Shown piece after piece: positions 39,837-47,883 of a stretch of 64,000 bases of DNA. The notes below the pieces were generated by a model that was given only the letters and a program-made list of their open reading frames with translations, had not been told where the DNA came from and made no database searches. The DNA lies in contig JABCZJ010000008.1 of the NCBI GenBank assembly GCA_013289715.1, positions 1 through 64,000 of the forward strand, read 5' to 3'. Numbering within the stretch: the stretch's first letter is position 1; each line of letters begins with the position of its first letter. The position numbers and the translations under genes were made by a program. The stretch is from Acidobacteriota bacterium. Lineage in GTDB: Bacteria; Acidobacteriota; Terriglobia; Acidiferrales; UBA7541.

Positions 39837-41336
39837 ATGGCTAAATTGTTCGACGTAGGAATCGAATCGCTGGCGAGCGACGGCACGCACACAGCCGCCG
39901 TGCGTCAGCCAGGCGTGCGGGAGACCGCCGCCGTCGGCTTGCTCCCGTTGCCATTGCGAGGGGCGTGCGGCGGTAATGGGGCGGCGGCGCTCCAAGAGGC
40001 ATTGCCTGGCGGCGTGGCGTCTGTCGCGGCAGGGAAGTCCTTCTTCCTTGAAACTTTCGGCTGCCAGATGAACGATCACGACAGCGAGAAAGTGGCCGGC
40101 GTGCTGCAGGGCCGAGGCTATCGTGCTGTCGCAAGCCCCGCGCAGGCCGATCTGGTCCTCTATAACACCTGCAGCATCCGCGAAAAAGCGGCGCAAAAAG
40201 TTTTCGCGCGCCTGGGCGACTGGAAAACTCTGGCCGATGGAAAGATTATCGGCGTGCTGGGCTGCCTGGCGCAGCAGGAAGGCGAAGAAATTTTCGAGCG
40301 CGCTCCCTGGGTCAGCCTGGTGTGCGGCTCGGCGAGTTACCGCAAGCTGCCCGAGCTGATCGCGCAGTTGGAATCCGGCGGACGGCGCGTCACCGGCCTG
40401 GACCTCGACACCGACGAAACTTTCGAAACCGAAATCACGCGCCGCGACAACCGGCTGCGCGCGTACATCACCATTATAGAAGGTTGCGACTACGCCTGTT
40501 CCTACTGCGTCGTGCCCCATACGCGCGGGCCCGAACGCAGCCGCTCAAGCGACGCCGTCCTCGCCGAAGCTCGCCGCCTCGCCGATGCCGGCTACACCGA
40601 GATACAGTTGCTCGGCCAGACCGTGAATTCCTACCGCGATCCCTCGCCGCGCGGGTGGAAATTCGTGGACCTGCTGCGCGCCGTGGCCGCCGTGCCGGGA
40701 ATCCGCCGCGTGCGTTTCACCACTTCGCATCCCAATGATTTTCACCGCGAGATCGTGGAAGCGATCGACGAGGTTCCGCAGATCTGCGACCACGTGCACT
40801 TGCCGGTGCAGTCCGGTTCCACGCGCGTGCTGCGCGAAATGCTGCGCACTTACAGGCGCGAAGAATATCTCGAGAAGATCTACTGGATCCGGAACGCGCG
40901 TCGGCCGATCAGCATTACATCGGACATCATCGTGGGCTTTCCGGGTGAAACCGAAGCCGACTTCGCGGAAACGCTTTCGCTCCTGGACGCCGCTCAATAC
41001 GACGCGGTCTTCTCGTTCAAATACTCGCCGCGGCCAAACACCTCCGCGATGCACATGCCCGACGCGATTCCCGAAGAAGAAAAGTCCCGCCGCCTCGCCG
41101 CGCTGAACGAACGACAGCGCGCAATCCAGATCGCCGCTAACCAAAAGCTGGTCGGCCAGTCCTATGAAGTGCTTGTGGACGGCTGCCATCCCGCGCGCAC
41201 GCAATGGGGCGGCAGAACCACATGCAACCGATTAATAAATTTTACTTCGCCGCGCACGAATCTTCTGGGAGAATACGTGCAGGTGAAGATTACGCGCGCA
41301 GGCCCGAATAGTTTTAGCGGCGAGCACATCACCTAA
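39837..41336 (+). CDS. miaB: tRNA-2-methylthio-N6-dimethylallyladenosine synthase
   Basis: 499-residue radical-SAM methylthiotransferase acting on A37 of tRNAs. Order: an unusual 66-residue Ala/Gly-rich N-terminal extension; UPF0004 domain with cluster cysteines C76, C112 and C143; radical-SAM domain with C217, C221, C224 (CDYACSYC); TRAM domain at the C-terminus. Family members normally begin at about SFFLETFGCQMN, so translation could start later, but the -10 element close to ATG 39837 favours the long form. The DUF151 gene follows after 18 bp. Confidence 0.95.
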   Translation: MAKLFDVGIESLASDGTHTAAVRQPGVRETAAVGLLPLPLRGACGGNGAAALQEALPGGVASVAAGKSFFLETFGCQMNDHDSEKVAGVLQGRGYRAVASPAQADLVLYNTCSIREKAAQKVFARLGDWKTLADGKIIGVLGCLAQQEGEEIFERAPWVSLVCGSASYRKLPELIAQLESGGRRVTGLDLDTDETFETEITRRDNRLRAYITIIEGCDYACSYCVVPHTRGPERSRSSDAVLAEARRLADAGYTEIQLLGQTVNSYRDPSPRGWKFVDLLRAVAAVPGIRRVRFTTSHPNDFHREIVEAIDEVPQICDHVHLPVQSGSTRVLREMLRTYRREEYLEKIYWIRNARRPISITSDIIVGFPGETEADFAETLSLLDAAQYDAVFSFKYSPRPNTSAMHMPDAIPEEEKSRRLAALNERQRAIQIAANQKLVGQSYEVLVDGCHPARTQWGGRTTCNRLINFTSPRTNLLGEYVQVKITRAGPNSFSGEHIT

Positions 41337-41354
41337 AGCCCCGGGGAGGCCACC

Positions 41355-41840
41355 ATGGAACTCGAAGTAAAGATTCGAGGCTTAATGATGGACCCCGTAA
41401 CGAACATGCCCGTAGTAGTCCTGAAGGAGACTTCCGGTAGCGGCGTCCTACCCATATGGGTAGGCGTGTACGAAGCCAACGCCATCGCCCTCGAAATCGA
41501 AAAAGTGCAGACGCCGCGCCCGATGACGCACGACCTGCTGAAAAACGTTCTAACCGGTCTGAACGTGCACGTGCAACGCGTCGTGGTTTCCGATCTGAAA
41601 GACGATACTTTCTACGCCCTGATCTGGATGGAGCGCGACGGCCAAACCATGTCCATGGATTCGCGGCCGAGCGACGCGCTGGCCCTCGCTCTGCGCCTGG
41701 ATTGCCCGATTTTCGTCGAAGATGAAGTCCTGAAGCATTCCCGCATGTCCACCGCCGTCACCGAAAAAAGCTCCAGCGAAGATCTGCGCAAGTGGCTGGA
41801 AAATTTGAACGACGAAGACCTCGGCCGCTATAAGATGTAG
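41355..41840 (+). CDS. Bifunctional nuclease (DUF151/BFN) domain protein
   Basis: 161 residues. KIRGLMMDPVTNMPVVVLKE, LPIWVGVYEANAIALEIE, PRPMTHDLLKNVLTGL and DSRPSDALALALRLDCPIFV are the family blocks. Plant members have DNase and RNase activity; the bacterial role is unknown. It lies 18 bp after miaB on the same strand, which suggests a link to RNA metabolism, though only by position. Confidence 0.88.
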   Translation: MELEVKIRGLMMDPVTNMPVVVLKETSGSGVLPIWVGVYEANAIALEIEKVQTPRPMTHDLLKNVLTGLNVHVQRVVVSDLKDDTFYALIWMERDGQTMSMDSRPSDALALALRLDCPIFVEDEVLKHSRMSTAVTEKSSSEDLRKWLENLNDEDLGRYKM

Positions 41841-41842
41841 TC

Positions 41843-42604
41843 GTGCACCGCTCGCAACAACTCCTTCTTTTACTGCTTGCCGTCTTTCTCACGCCGCAAT
41901 TTGCTTTTGCGCAAATGTCTGGTCGCCAGCCTGGAGGATCGCCGGGTGGCTATCCGGGCGGAGCGCAGCCCGGGCCGCCAAACATTCCGGAAAATCCTGC
42001 GCCTGCTGCACCGCCCGAACGATCGCAACGAATTTACGTGACTGATTTTGAGTTGGACTCCGTTGCTGCGATCGCCGATGCGAGTGCGGCGCCGCCTGCT
42101 AGCACTTCGCCCCAGGCCGATGCTTCGGCTGCCCGGGCGCAACACCTCGTGAAATTAATGTCGGACAACCTGCTGAAAGATTTCGCGAAGGCGGGTTGCA
42201 CGACGAAGTTCCTCCGTCCGAGCGACCCGCGCCCGGACGATGGGTTTCTGATTACCGGGATATTCGCGCAAGTGGGCGAGGACAATCGTCTGCGCCGCGC
42301 CGTGATCGGTTCCAGTCCAAACGCCGAAAGGTTGCAGCTGTATGTAGCTGCCAAAGACCTGGCGCATTTTACGCCACCGCTGTACACCGCGGATCCCGCC
42401 GACGCCAACAGTGCCAAGCCCGGCGCGGTGATCGGGGTGAATCCCAACACCGACGCCGTAAAGTATTCCATCGCAGCCGATATCACAGATAAAGACATCA
42501 AACAGACCGCGCAGCGCATCAGCGCTGACCTCATAAAGCGCATCAACGCCGCCGTGAAATCCGAAAACGACCCGCTGAACCGCTACGCCAAACCGTGGAA
42601 TTGA
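41843..42604 (+). CDS. Secreted DUF4410-like protein
   Basis: 253 residues from a GTG 2 nt after the DUF151 stop. Signal peptide (QLLLLLLAVFLTPQFAFAQ), a Gly/Pro-rich linker (residues 25-60), then a beta/alpha domain: RIYVTDFELDS, LMSDNLLKDFAKAG, DDGFLITGIFAQVGEDNRLRRAVIG and the closing basic helix. The pattern resembles DUF4410 outer-membrane-associated lipoproteins, but no lipobox is seen. Function unknown. Confidence 0.65.
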   Translation: MHRSQQLLLLLLAVFLTPQFAFAQMSGRQPGGSPGGYPGGAQPGPPNIPENPAPAAPPERSQRIYVTDFELDSVAAIADASAAPPASTSPQADASAARAQHLVKLMSDNLLKDFAKAGCTTKFLRPSDPRPDDGFLITGIFAQVGEDNRLRRAVIGSSPNAERLQLYVAAKDLAHFTPPLYTADPADANSAKPGAVIGVNPNTDAVKYSIAADITDKDIKQTAQRISADLIKRINAAVKSENDPLNRYAKPWN

Positions 42605-42676
42605 AGTGGTCGCGGCGCAGCCCCCTGCAACATCAGCCTCTCCGCAATCGCGATGGGCGGCCTGGAAGACTCACAA

Positions 42677-43429
42677 CTAGCTGGCGGGAAGTTTTCCGAG
42701 ATGTTTCAACAGTGCAAAGCCGAGCCCTGCAAACGAATCTTGCGCCGCGTGCTGAATCATTCCCGGACGTAAACTCTTGCGGTACACCGCGAGCATTCCG
42801 AACAGCGCTCCGTAGACCGTAATCGTGGCTATGGATTTCACACCCTGATAGCTGTGCGCGATTCCAAAGAACACAGCCTGCAGCGCGACAGCCGCGGCAT
42901 CAGAACCCGTGATCGCAAGAAACTGCTTCTGCAAATACCCACGAAAGATAAATTCTTCGCAAACACCCGCCGTCACGGACAAAATCACCCACACGATCAT
43001 TTCCGAAAGGTTGCCAGGCGCTAGCATGAATACCGCCCTGGCGGTTTGCGGGCTTTGTCCTATCGTGAAATTCAATCCGACCAGCACAACAATCACGACC
43101 AGCCAAAATTGGAACGCAACGCCGATGTCGCGCAGCACGTGTCCAGCCGAATTCCACTTGCCGCCGATCAGGGCGCTAAAGCTCCCGCCCGCTGGCTTCA
43201 CGCCCAGGAACCATACATAGGACACCAAGCTAAGCTCGAGCAGAATCATAAAAAGGTATAGCGGCACTTTGCTCGTAAGATGCATGCCTTCGACGTGGGC
43301 GACCGTCGTGCGTCCGTGGAACGCGTAGCCGATAAGGAACAGCAGTAAAACGATGGTGTGCCACAGGGGCGCGATCAGTTTGCGACCCGAATTCAGCGGC
43401 AGATCGGTTTCAGCGGGCGTAGTGGCCAT
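42677..43429 (-). CDS. CPBP-family intramembrane metalloprotease
   Basis: 250 residues with about seven membrane helices. The catalytic pattern of the CPBP (Rce1-like) family is visible: VCEEFIFRGYLQ (EExxxR, near residue 163) and FFGIAHSYQG (His near 190), plus a C-terminal GMIQHAAQDSFAG. These act on prenylated proteins or peptides; bacterial substrates are mostly unknown. It is convergent with the gene before it. Confidence 0.88.
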   Translation of the reverse strand: MATTPAETDLPLNSGRKLIAPLWHTIVLLLFLIGYAFHGRTTVAHVEGMHLTSKVPLYLFMILLELSLVSYVWFLGVKPAGGSFSALIGGKWNSAGHVLRDIGVAFQFWLVVIVVLVGLNFTIGQSPQTARAVFMLAPGNLSEMIVWVILSVTAGVCEEFIFRGYLQKQFLAITGSDAAAVALQAVFFGIAHSYQGVKSIATITVYGALFGMLAVYRKSLRPGMIQHAAQDSFAGLGFALLKHLGKLPAS

Positions 43430-43578
43430 TTTTCCGTTTACGAAGGAGTTCGCGATCCAGAATATCTCATGGCCGCCGTTTCTAACGCGTGAAATCCGGC
43501 GCGCGAATCCATAAAGTTACCGAATGCCGCGCATTCTCGTTGCCTCGGGTCGCGTAGGGCGCTACGAAACCCTGCGCC

Positions 43579-44058
43579 CTAGGTGAGCGGTTTGGACAGC
43601 AGCACGAAGTGGCACGGCAATTTCGATTTGATCTCGGCGGGGAAGGGAGCCGTGCCAGTCTCGACGTAGCCGAGCCGCCGGTAGAACGGCGGCAACTCCG
43701 CGCGCAAGTTCACGATGCGTATGTCCATCGCGCGGCAGCCGGATGCGCGCGCATAATTCTCCGATTCAGCTATCAGCCGCCGGCCGACGCCGCGATGTTG
43801 GCGTCCCGGGTCCACCGCCAGCAGCCCGAAATATGCACGCTTACCGCGCAGCTCGACTAACACGCAGCCCGCAAGCCCGTCGGCGTACTCGGCCAGCAGA
43901 AAATTGCCCTTCTCCAACATCGGCTGCAGAGTTTCGGCGCTGATGCGGTCGCGCTCGATGAAAAAGCTCTCCGCCGCGCGAAACGCCAAATTGATCACGC
44001 GCACGATCGGAGCAACGTCGCCCGTTTCCGCCCATCGAATTTTCAGTTCCTCGTTCAC
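43579..44058 (-). CDS. GNAT-family N-acetyltransferase
   Basis: 159 residues. The acetyl-CoA-binding motif A is AVDPGRQHRGVGRRLIAESENYA with the Q/RxxGxG/A signature, preceded by CVLVELRGKRAYFGLL and followed by the motif B region YRRLGYVETGTAPFP. Substrate unknown. Stand-alone. Confidence 0.88.
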   Translation of the reverse strand: MNEELKIRWAETGDVAPIVRVINLAFRAAESFFIERDRISAETLQPMLEKGNFLLAEYADGLAGCVLVELRGKRAYFGLLAVDPGRQHRGVGRRLIAESENYARASGCRAMDIRIVNLRAELPPFYRRLGYVETGTAPFPAEIKSKLPCHFVLLSKPLT

Positions 44059-44342
44059 AGGTGTGTCGCTGCCAGCGATATATTGTCACTCGGGTGACAA
44101 GGAGCGCAACGTCACCCACAGGCGCAAGCCCGCGGGTTCGTGCCAATCAATTCTCTGTCCCTCTGTGACTCTGTGGCCAATCCTTCCCGCCCGAAACCCC
44201 GCCCAATCGAGCCACTGCCACATTTTTCCCTTGCAGTCAGGGCGTTTAAGTGGGTACAGTGAGCCTACTCGTGGTAGGATTGGGTCCAAAGGCCGCCATA
44301 TATAGGCCTGCGGTTGCCCAAACGGGGAACGAGGGGCACAGC

Positions 44343-45143
44343 TTGACTTGCGTCATCGCAGTTGCCAATCAAAAAGGCGGCGTCGGTAAGACCACCACAT
44401 CCATCAATCTAGCCGCCGCTCTCGCCCTGAAAAAGAAACGCACCCTGCTCGTCGATCTCGATCCGCAGTCCAACGCCACCATCGCTTTCTTCGAACCGGC
44501 GGATATTCAGACTTCGATGTACGACGTCTTCGCCGATCATCCCACGGAAATGGCGAAGGTGATCAAGCCGACCAAAGATCCGTTCTTGTTCATGGCGCCG
44601 GGAATTCTGGCGCTAGCGCGGCTGGAACAGCAACTCGCCGGCCAGTTCGACGCGCCTTACAAATTGAAAGATGCGCTGACGCCGGTGCTCAAGGATTACG
44701 ATTTCATAGTTTTCGATACGCCGCCGGCACTGGGTATCCTCACCGTGAACGCGCTGGTGGCTTCGACGCACTTGCTGGTGCCGATTCAGGCCGCCTACTT
44801 CGCCATCGAGGGCACCGACGACCTGCTCGAAACCTACGCGCGCATCCGCTCGCGGCCGAATCCCGACCTGAAAGTTCTGGGCGTGGTGATCACGCTATTC
44901 GACAAGCGCACCAACATTTCGCGCGACACGCACGAACAGATTCGCGCCACCTTCGGCGACGCGCTGTTCAAAACGCGCATCAGCAAGAACGTCCGGCTGG
45001 AAGAAAGTCCGGCCTACAAAGAGACTGTATTTACCTTCGCGCCCAAATCGTCCGGCGCCGAGGATTACAAAAAGCTTGCTCAGGAGGTATTACAACGTGT
45101 CCAAGAGGATCGGGTTACCCGTCACTCTCAAGATGCGGCATGA
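44343..45143 (+). CDS. parA: ParA-family ATPase (Soj-like)
   Basis: 266 residues. Deviant Walker A ANQKGGVGKTTTS at residues about 7-19, Walker A' LLVDLDPQSNAT, Walker B FIVFDTPPALG. It drives segregation of ParB-bound DNA. The TTG at 44343 is preferred: GAGGGG lies 6 nt upstream and it gives the family N-terminus (MTCVIAVANQKGG); the frame is open for 31 codons further upstream. The 3' end overlaps parB by 47 bp. Confidence 0.93.
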   Translation: MTCVIAVANQKGGVGKTTTSINLAAALALKKKRTLLVDLDPQSNATIAFFEPADIQTSMYDVFADHPTEMAKVIKPTKDPFLFMAPGILALARLEQQLAGQFDAPYKLKDALTPVLKDYDFIVFDTPPALGILTVNALVASTHLLVPIQAAYFAIEGTDDLLETYARIRSRPNPDLKVLGVVITLFDKRTNISRDTHEQIRATFGDALFKTRISKNVRLEESPAYKETVFTFAPKSSGAEDYKKLAQEVLQRVQEDRVTRHSQDAA

Positions 45144-45948
45144 CGCGCATTATGTGGAGACGCTGACCAGTTTCAGCGGCGCGTCCATTGGCCGTATGAT
45201 TCCGACGGACAAGATCCGCCCGAACCCCGAGCAGCCACGCAAAGCGCTCGGTGATCTGCGCGAGCTTACCGATTCGATTCGCGAAAAAGGCGTGCTCGAA
45301 CCGCTGCTGGTGCGCTTCATTCCGCGCGAAGACACCTACTACATTATTTCCGGTGAGCGCCGCTATCATGCATCCAAGGCCGCCGGCCTGCACGAGCTCC
45401 CCTGCATCGAGAAGATCGCCGACGACGCCGAAACTCTGGAACTAGGCCTGATCGAAAATCTACAGCGCAAGGATTTGACTCCGTTTGAAGAGGCCGACGG
45501 CCTGCAGCGCCTGGCCGATCATTTCGATTACACGCACGACGACATCGCCAAGAAAATTGGTCGCGCCCGCTCCAGCGTCACCGAAACCATGTCGCTGCAC
45601 GTGATTCCCAACGAGATTCGCAAAGCCTGCATCGAGCGCGGCATTCTGACGAAATCACTGCTGCTGCAGGTCGCTCGCCAGCCCACCGAAAAAAAGATGC
45701 AGGAAATGGTGCAGCGCATCGCGCAAGGCGGCCTGACGCGCGATGAAGCCCGCCGCACGCGCCAGGAAGAAACCGGCTCCGCCCCGCGCCCGCAACCTTT
45801 CCTGTTCGACTATCGCGCCGAGGACGATTCCTTCCACGTCCGCATACAATTCCGCAAGAGCCAGGTGAGCCGCGAAGAACTCGCCTCCGTGCTGCGCAAA
45901 ATCCTGCGCGAAATCGAGTCCGGCACCATCTCCTCCTCGGCGGCTTAA
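45097..45948 (+). CDS. parB: ParB/Spo0J-family partition protein
   Basis: 283 residues. N-terminal ParB/Srx domain with the CTP-binding motifs (IRPNPEQPRKALGDLREL, PLLVRFIPREDTYYIISGERRYHASKAAG, GLIENLQRKDLTPFEEADG), central helix-turn-helix (DDIAKKIGRARSSVTETMSLH) and a short C-terminal domain. GTG 45097 has AGGAGGT 8 nt upstream and lies inside parA. I found no canonical parS near the pair, and the usual chromosomal neighbours (rsmG, mnmG) are absent. Confidence 0.92.
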   Translation: MSKRIGLPVTLKMRHDAHYVETLTSFSGASIGRMIPTDKIRPNPEQPRKALGDLRELTDSIREKGVLEPLLVRFIPREDTYYIISGERRYHASKAAGLHELPCIEKIADDAETLELGLIENLQRKDLTPFEEADGLQRLADHFDYTHDDIAKKIGRARSSVTETMSLHVIPNEIRKACIERGILTKSLLLQVARQPTEKKMQEMVQRIAQGGLTRDEARRTRQEETGSAPRPQPFLFDYRAEDDSFHVRIQFRKSQVSREELASVLRKILREIESGTISSSAA

Positions 45949-45979
45949 TGTCGCGGTAGCTTAGGCCTGCCTGCCGGAG

Positions 45980-45999
45980 GCAGGCAATCTTGCCTGTGC
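45980..45999. repeat. Short dispersed palindrome, second copy
   Basis: CAGGCAATCTTGCCTGTGC, the reverse complement of the core at 12142-12161; a further hairpin (GCCTGCC/GGCAGGC) is adjacent on the left. Confidence 0.5.
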
Positions 46000-46116
46000 T
46001 CTTTGTTTTGTAGCGGCGATCTTCAGACCGCCGCCGCTGTTTGTCGCACCACCGATGGCGCGCGAAAGTGCGCCGCTACCACGGCACTGTCGAACGCCCG
46101 CAGCTTGCCACGGCTC

Positions 46117-46125
46117 TGCTATCCT
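46117..46125 (+). promoter_or_regulatory. Extended -10 element (TGCTATCCT)
   Basis: TG-n-TATCCT ends 8 nt before ATG 46134, so the predicted transcript begins at or next to the start codon. Confidence 0.4.
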
Positions 46126-46133
46126 GAATCTGC

Positions 46134-46460
46134 ATGGACCTCTCGCCGCCGCAGCTCCTGATCCTGCAACGCCTGCACACCGCCGGGTTCGAAATCGTCG
46201 CGTTCCCCATGTACGCAAATTACGTCGGCACGCGAAAAGGGAATTGCGCCGCCCTGCTGGCTCCCGCCGCCACCGGCGGCTTCGCGATTTTCGGGATGCC
46301 TGCGTATCTGATCGGCACTAACTTCACGGTCCGCGTCCAGCGCAACGGCCGCGAATTCTTCGTGTGGAAAAAAGAGAGCCTGGAATTGACGCCCGAGCGC
46401 CTCGCGGAACTCGACGCGTTCGCTGCGCAGCTGTCGCAGGTGCTGCTACCGCAACTCTAA
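46134..46460 (+). CDS. Hypothetical protein
   Basis: 108 residues, no signal peptide or membrane helix. PPQLLILQRLHTAGFEIVAFPMYANYVG, GCAALL-like and FAIFGMPAYLIGTNFTVRV suggest a compact alpha/beta fold; codon use matches neighbouring genes and a promoter element stands directly in front. No family recognised. Same strand as ypdA, 184 bp upstream of it. Confidence 0.6.
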   Translation: MDLSPPQLLILQRLHTAGFEIVAFPMYANYVGTRKGNCAALLAPAATGGFAIFGMPAYLIGTNFTVRVQRNGREFFVWKKESLELTPERLAELDAFAAQLSQVLLPQL

Positions 46461-46644
46461 GCGGTTTTCTCTGCGCACGGCGTTCACCCCGACAGAGTCG
46501 GGGCGTCTCGGCGGCAAATCGCTACCCACCATCGCAGCCATAAAAACGTTCCGCCGCAACCACGAATCCACCATCACTCCGCCGGCATCCAACCCCGCAA
46601 GCGAGGGAGTTGAATTCGCAGCCATCCCATCGCACACTAAGCCC

Positions 46645-47664
46645 ATGAGCGATTCCTACGACGCTGTCTGCATCGGCGCCGGCCCCACTGGCCTCGCCAC
46701 CGCCATCGAAGCCCGCATCGAAGGCCTGCGCGCCCTAGTGATTGACAAAGGCTGCCTGTGCAATTCGCTGTTCCACTATCCGGTGAATATGTCGTTCTTC
46801 ACCACGCCCGAACGCATGGAAATCGGCCAGCTGCCGATGACCGTCGCCGCAGGTAAGCCGACGCGCGCGGAAGCGCTGAAATATTATCGCCGCTCCGTAG
46901 AGCATTTCGAGCTGGAAGTGCGCCAATACGAGCGCGTCGAACGCGTCACCGGCCATGACGGCGCATTCATCGTGCATACCGTGGACTCCGAAGGCCAGCC
47001 GCAGAAATATCATACGAAAAAAATAGTAGTCGCCACGGGATTTTACGATCATCCGAATTTTCTGGATGTGCGCGGTGAAAATCTACCGCACGTTTCGCAT
47101 TACTTCACCGAGCCGCACCCCTACTGGAATCAGAACGTCGCGGTCATCGGAGGAGGGAACTCCGCCGCCGAAGCCGCGCTCGACCTGTTTCGCGCCGGCG
47201 CGCGCGTCACCATCATTCACCGCGGCGCGGAGATGGGGCGCACGTTGAAATATTGGGTGAAGCCGGACATCGAGAACCGCATTCGCGCCGGGGAAATCTG
47301 CGCCAAATTCCACGCGCAGGTAGTCGCGATCGAACCGCAGCACGTGCGGATCAAAGACGGCAAGGGCGAGGAAAAAGTTCCCGCGGTCCAGGTTTTCGCG
47401 CTCACCGGCTATCATCCCGATTTCGATTTCCTCGAAAAGCTGGGCATTCGCCTAGCCACCACCAACAAAAAGCCAGCGATCGATCCCGAAACTCTCGAAA
47501 GCAACATCCCAGGAATTTATCTTGCCGGCGTAGTGATCGGCGGCAACGACACCTCGCACATCTTCATCGAAAATGGCCGCTTTCACGGCCGCCAAATCAT
47601 CGCTGGCATCACCGGCAAGGGAAAATTGCCGGACCAGGAACCCGTCGCGCCTCCGGGCGAGTGA
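46645..47664 (+). CDS. ypdA: YpdA-family bacillithiol-disulfide reductase
   Basis: 339-residue flavoprotein that in Firmicutes reduces oxidised bacillithiol (BSSB) with NADPH. Two Rossmann motifs are visible: FAD-binding CIGAGPTGLATAIEA near residue 10 and NADPH-binding VIGGGNSAAEAALDL near 167. The family block GCLCNSLFHYPVNMSFFTTPERMEIG carries a conserved Cys. The thioredoxin reductase CxxC is absent, which separates it from TrxB. It complements the bshC gene at 6243. Confidence 0.92.
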   Translation: MSDSYDAVCIGAGPTGLATAIEARIEGLRALVIDKGCLCNSLFHYPVNMSFFTTPERMEIGQLPMTVAAGKPTRAEALKYYRRSVEHFELEVRQYERVERVTGHDGAFIVHTVDSEGQPQKYHTKKIVVATGFYDHPNFLDVRGENLPHVSHYFTEPHPYWNQNVAVIGGGNSAAEAALDLFRAGARVTIIHRGAEMGRTLKYWVKPDIENRIRAGEICAKFHAQVVAIEPQHVRIKDGKGEEKVPAVQVFALTGYHPDFDFLEKLGIRLATTNKKPAIDPETLESNIPGIYLAGVVIGGNDTSHIFIENGRFHGRQIIAGITGKGKLPDQEPVAPPGE

Positions 47665-47677
47665 GGCCCGACCCGTC

Positions 47678-47726
47678 GATCCCGCACTGCGGGATCTCAG
47701 AGTGAATCGCGCCGCGGCGCGATTCA
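47678..47726. terminator. Two strong hairpins between convergent genes
   Basis: First, GATCCCGC-ACT-GCGGGATC (47678-47696). Second, a perfect 24-bp palindrome at 47703-47726 whose arms are TGAATCGCGCCG / CGGCGCGATTCA with no spacer. No T-run follows, but the position between two convergent 3' ends fits a bidirectional transcript-end or REP-like element. Confidence 0.55.
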
Positions 47727-47760
47727 GATGGAGTGTGCGGGACAGGTTTTCGCGCCGTTC

Positions 47761-47775
47761 CTGGGAACGCCAATC
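47761..47775 (+). repeat. 15-bp element shared with 60163-60177
   Basis: CTGGGAACGCCAATC occurs identically in the intergenic region at 60163. In the second copy it forms one arm of a hairpin. Confidence 0.5.
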
Positions 47776-47883
47776 ACCGGAATTCGCCTTGCTGGTTGAC
47801 CGAGTAGCGTCTAAATCCGCAGCCTTAAAATCAAAGGCGTCGGTTCCGATGCTGTGCAAGGGCTGCCCCCGCCGCCGGGAAAA

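Noticed and set aside
44262..44280. CCTACTCGTGGTAGG near parA considered as parS
   Set aside because: Only 5-bp arms, no match to the 16-bp consensus and no second copy nearby.
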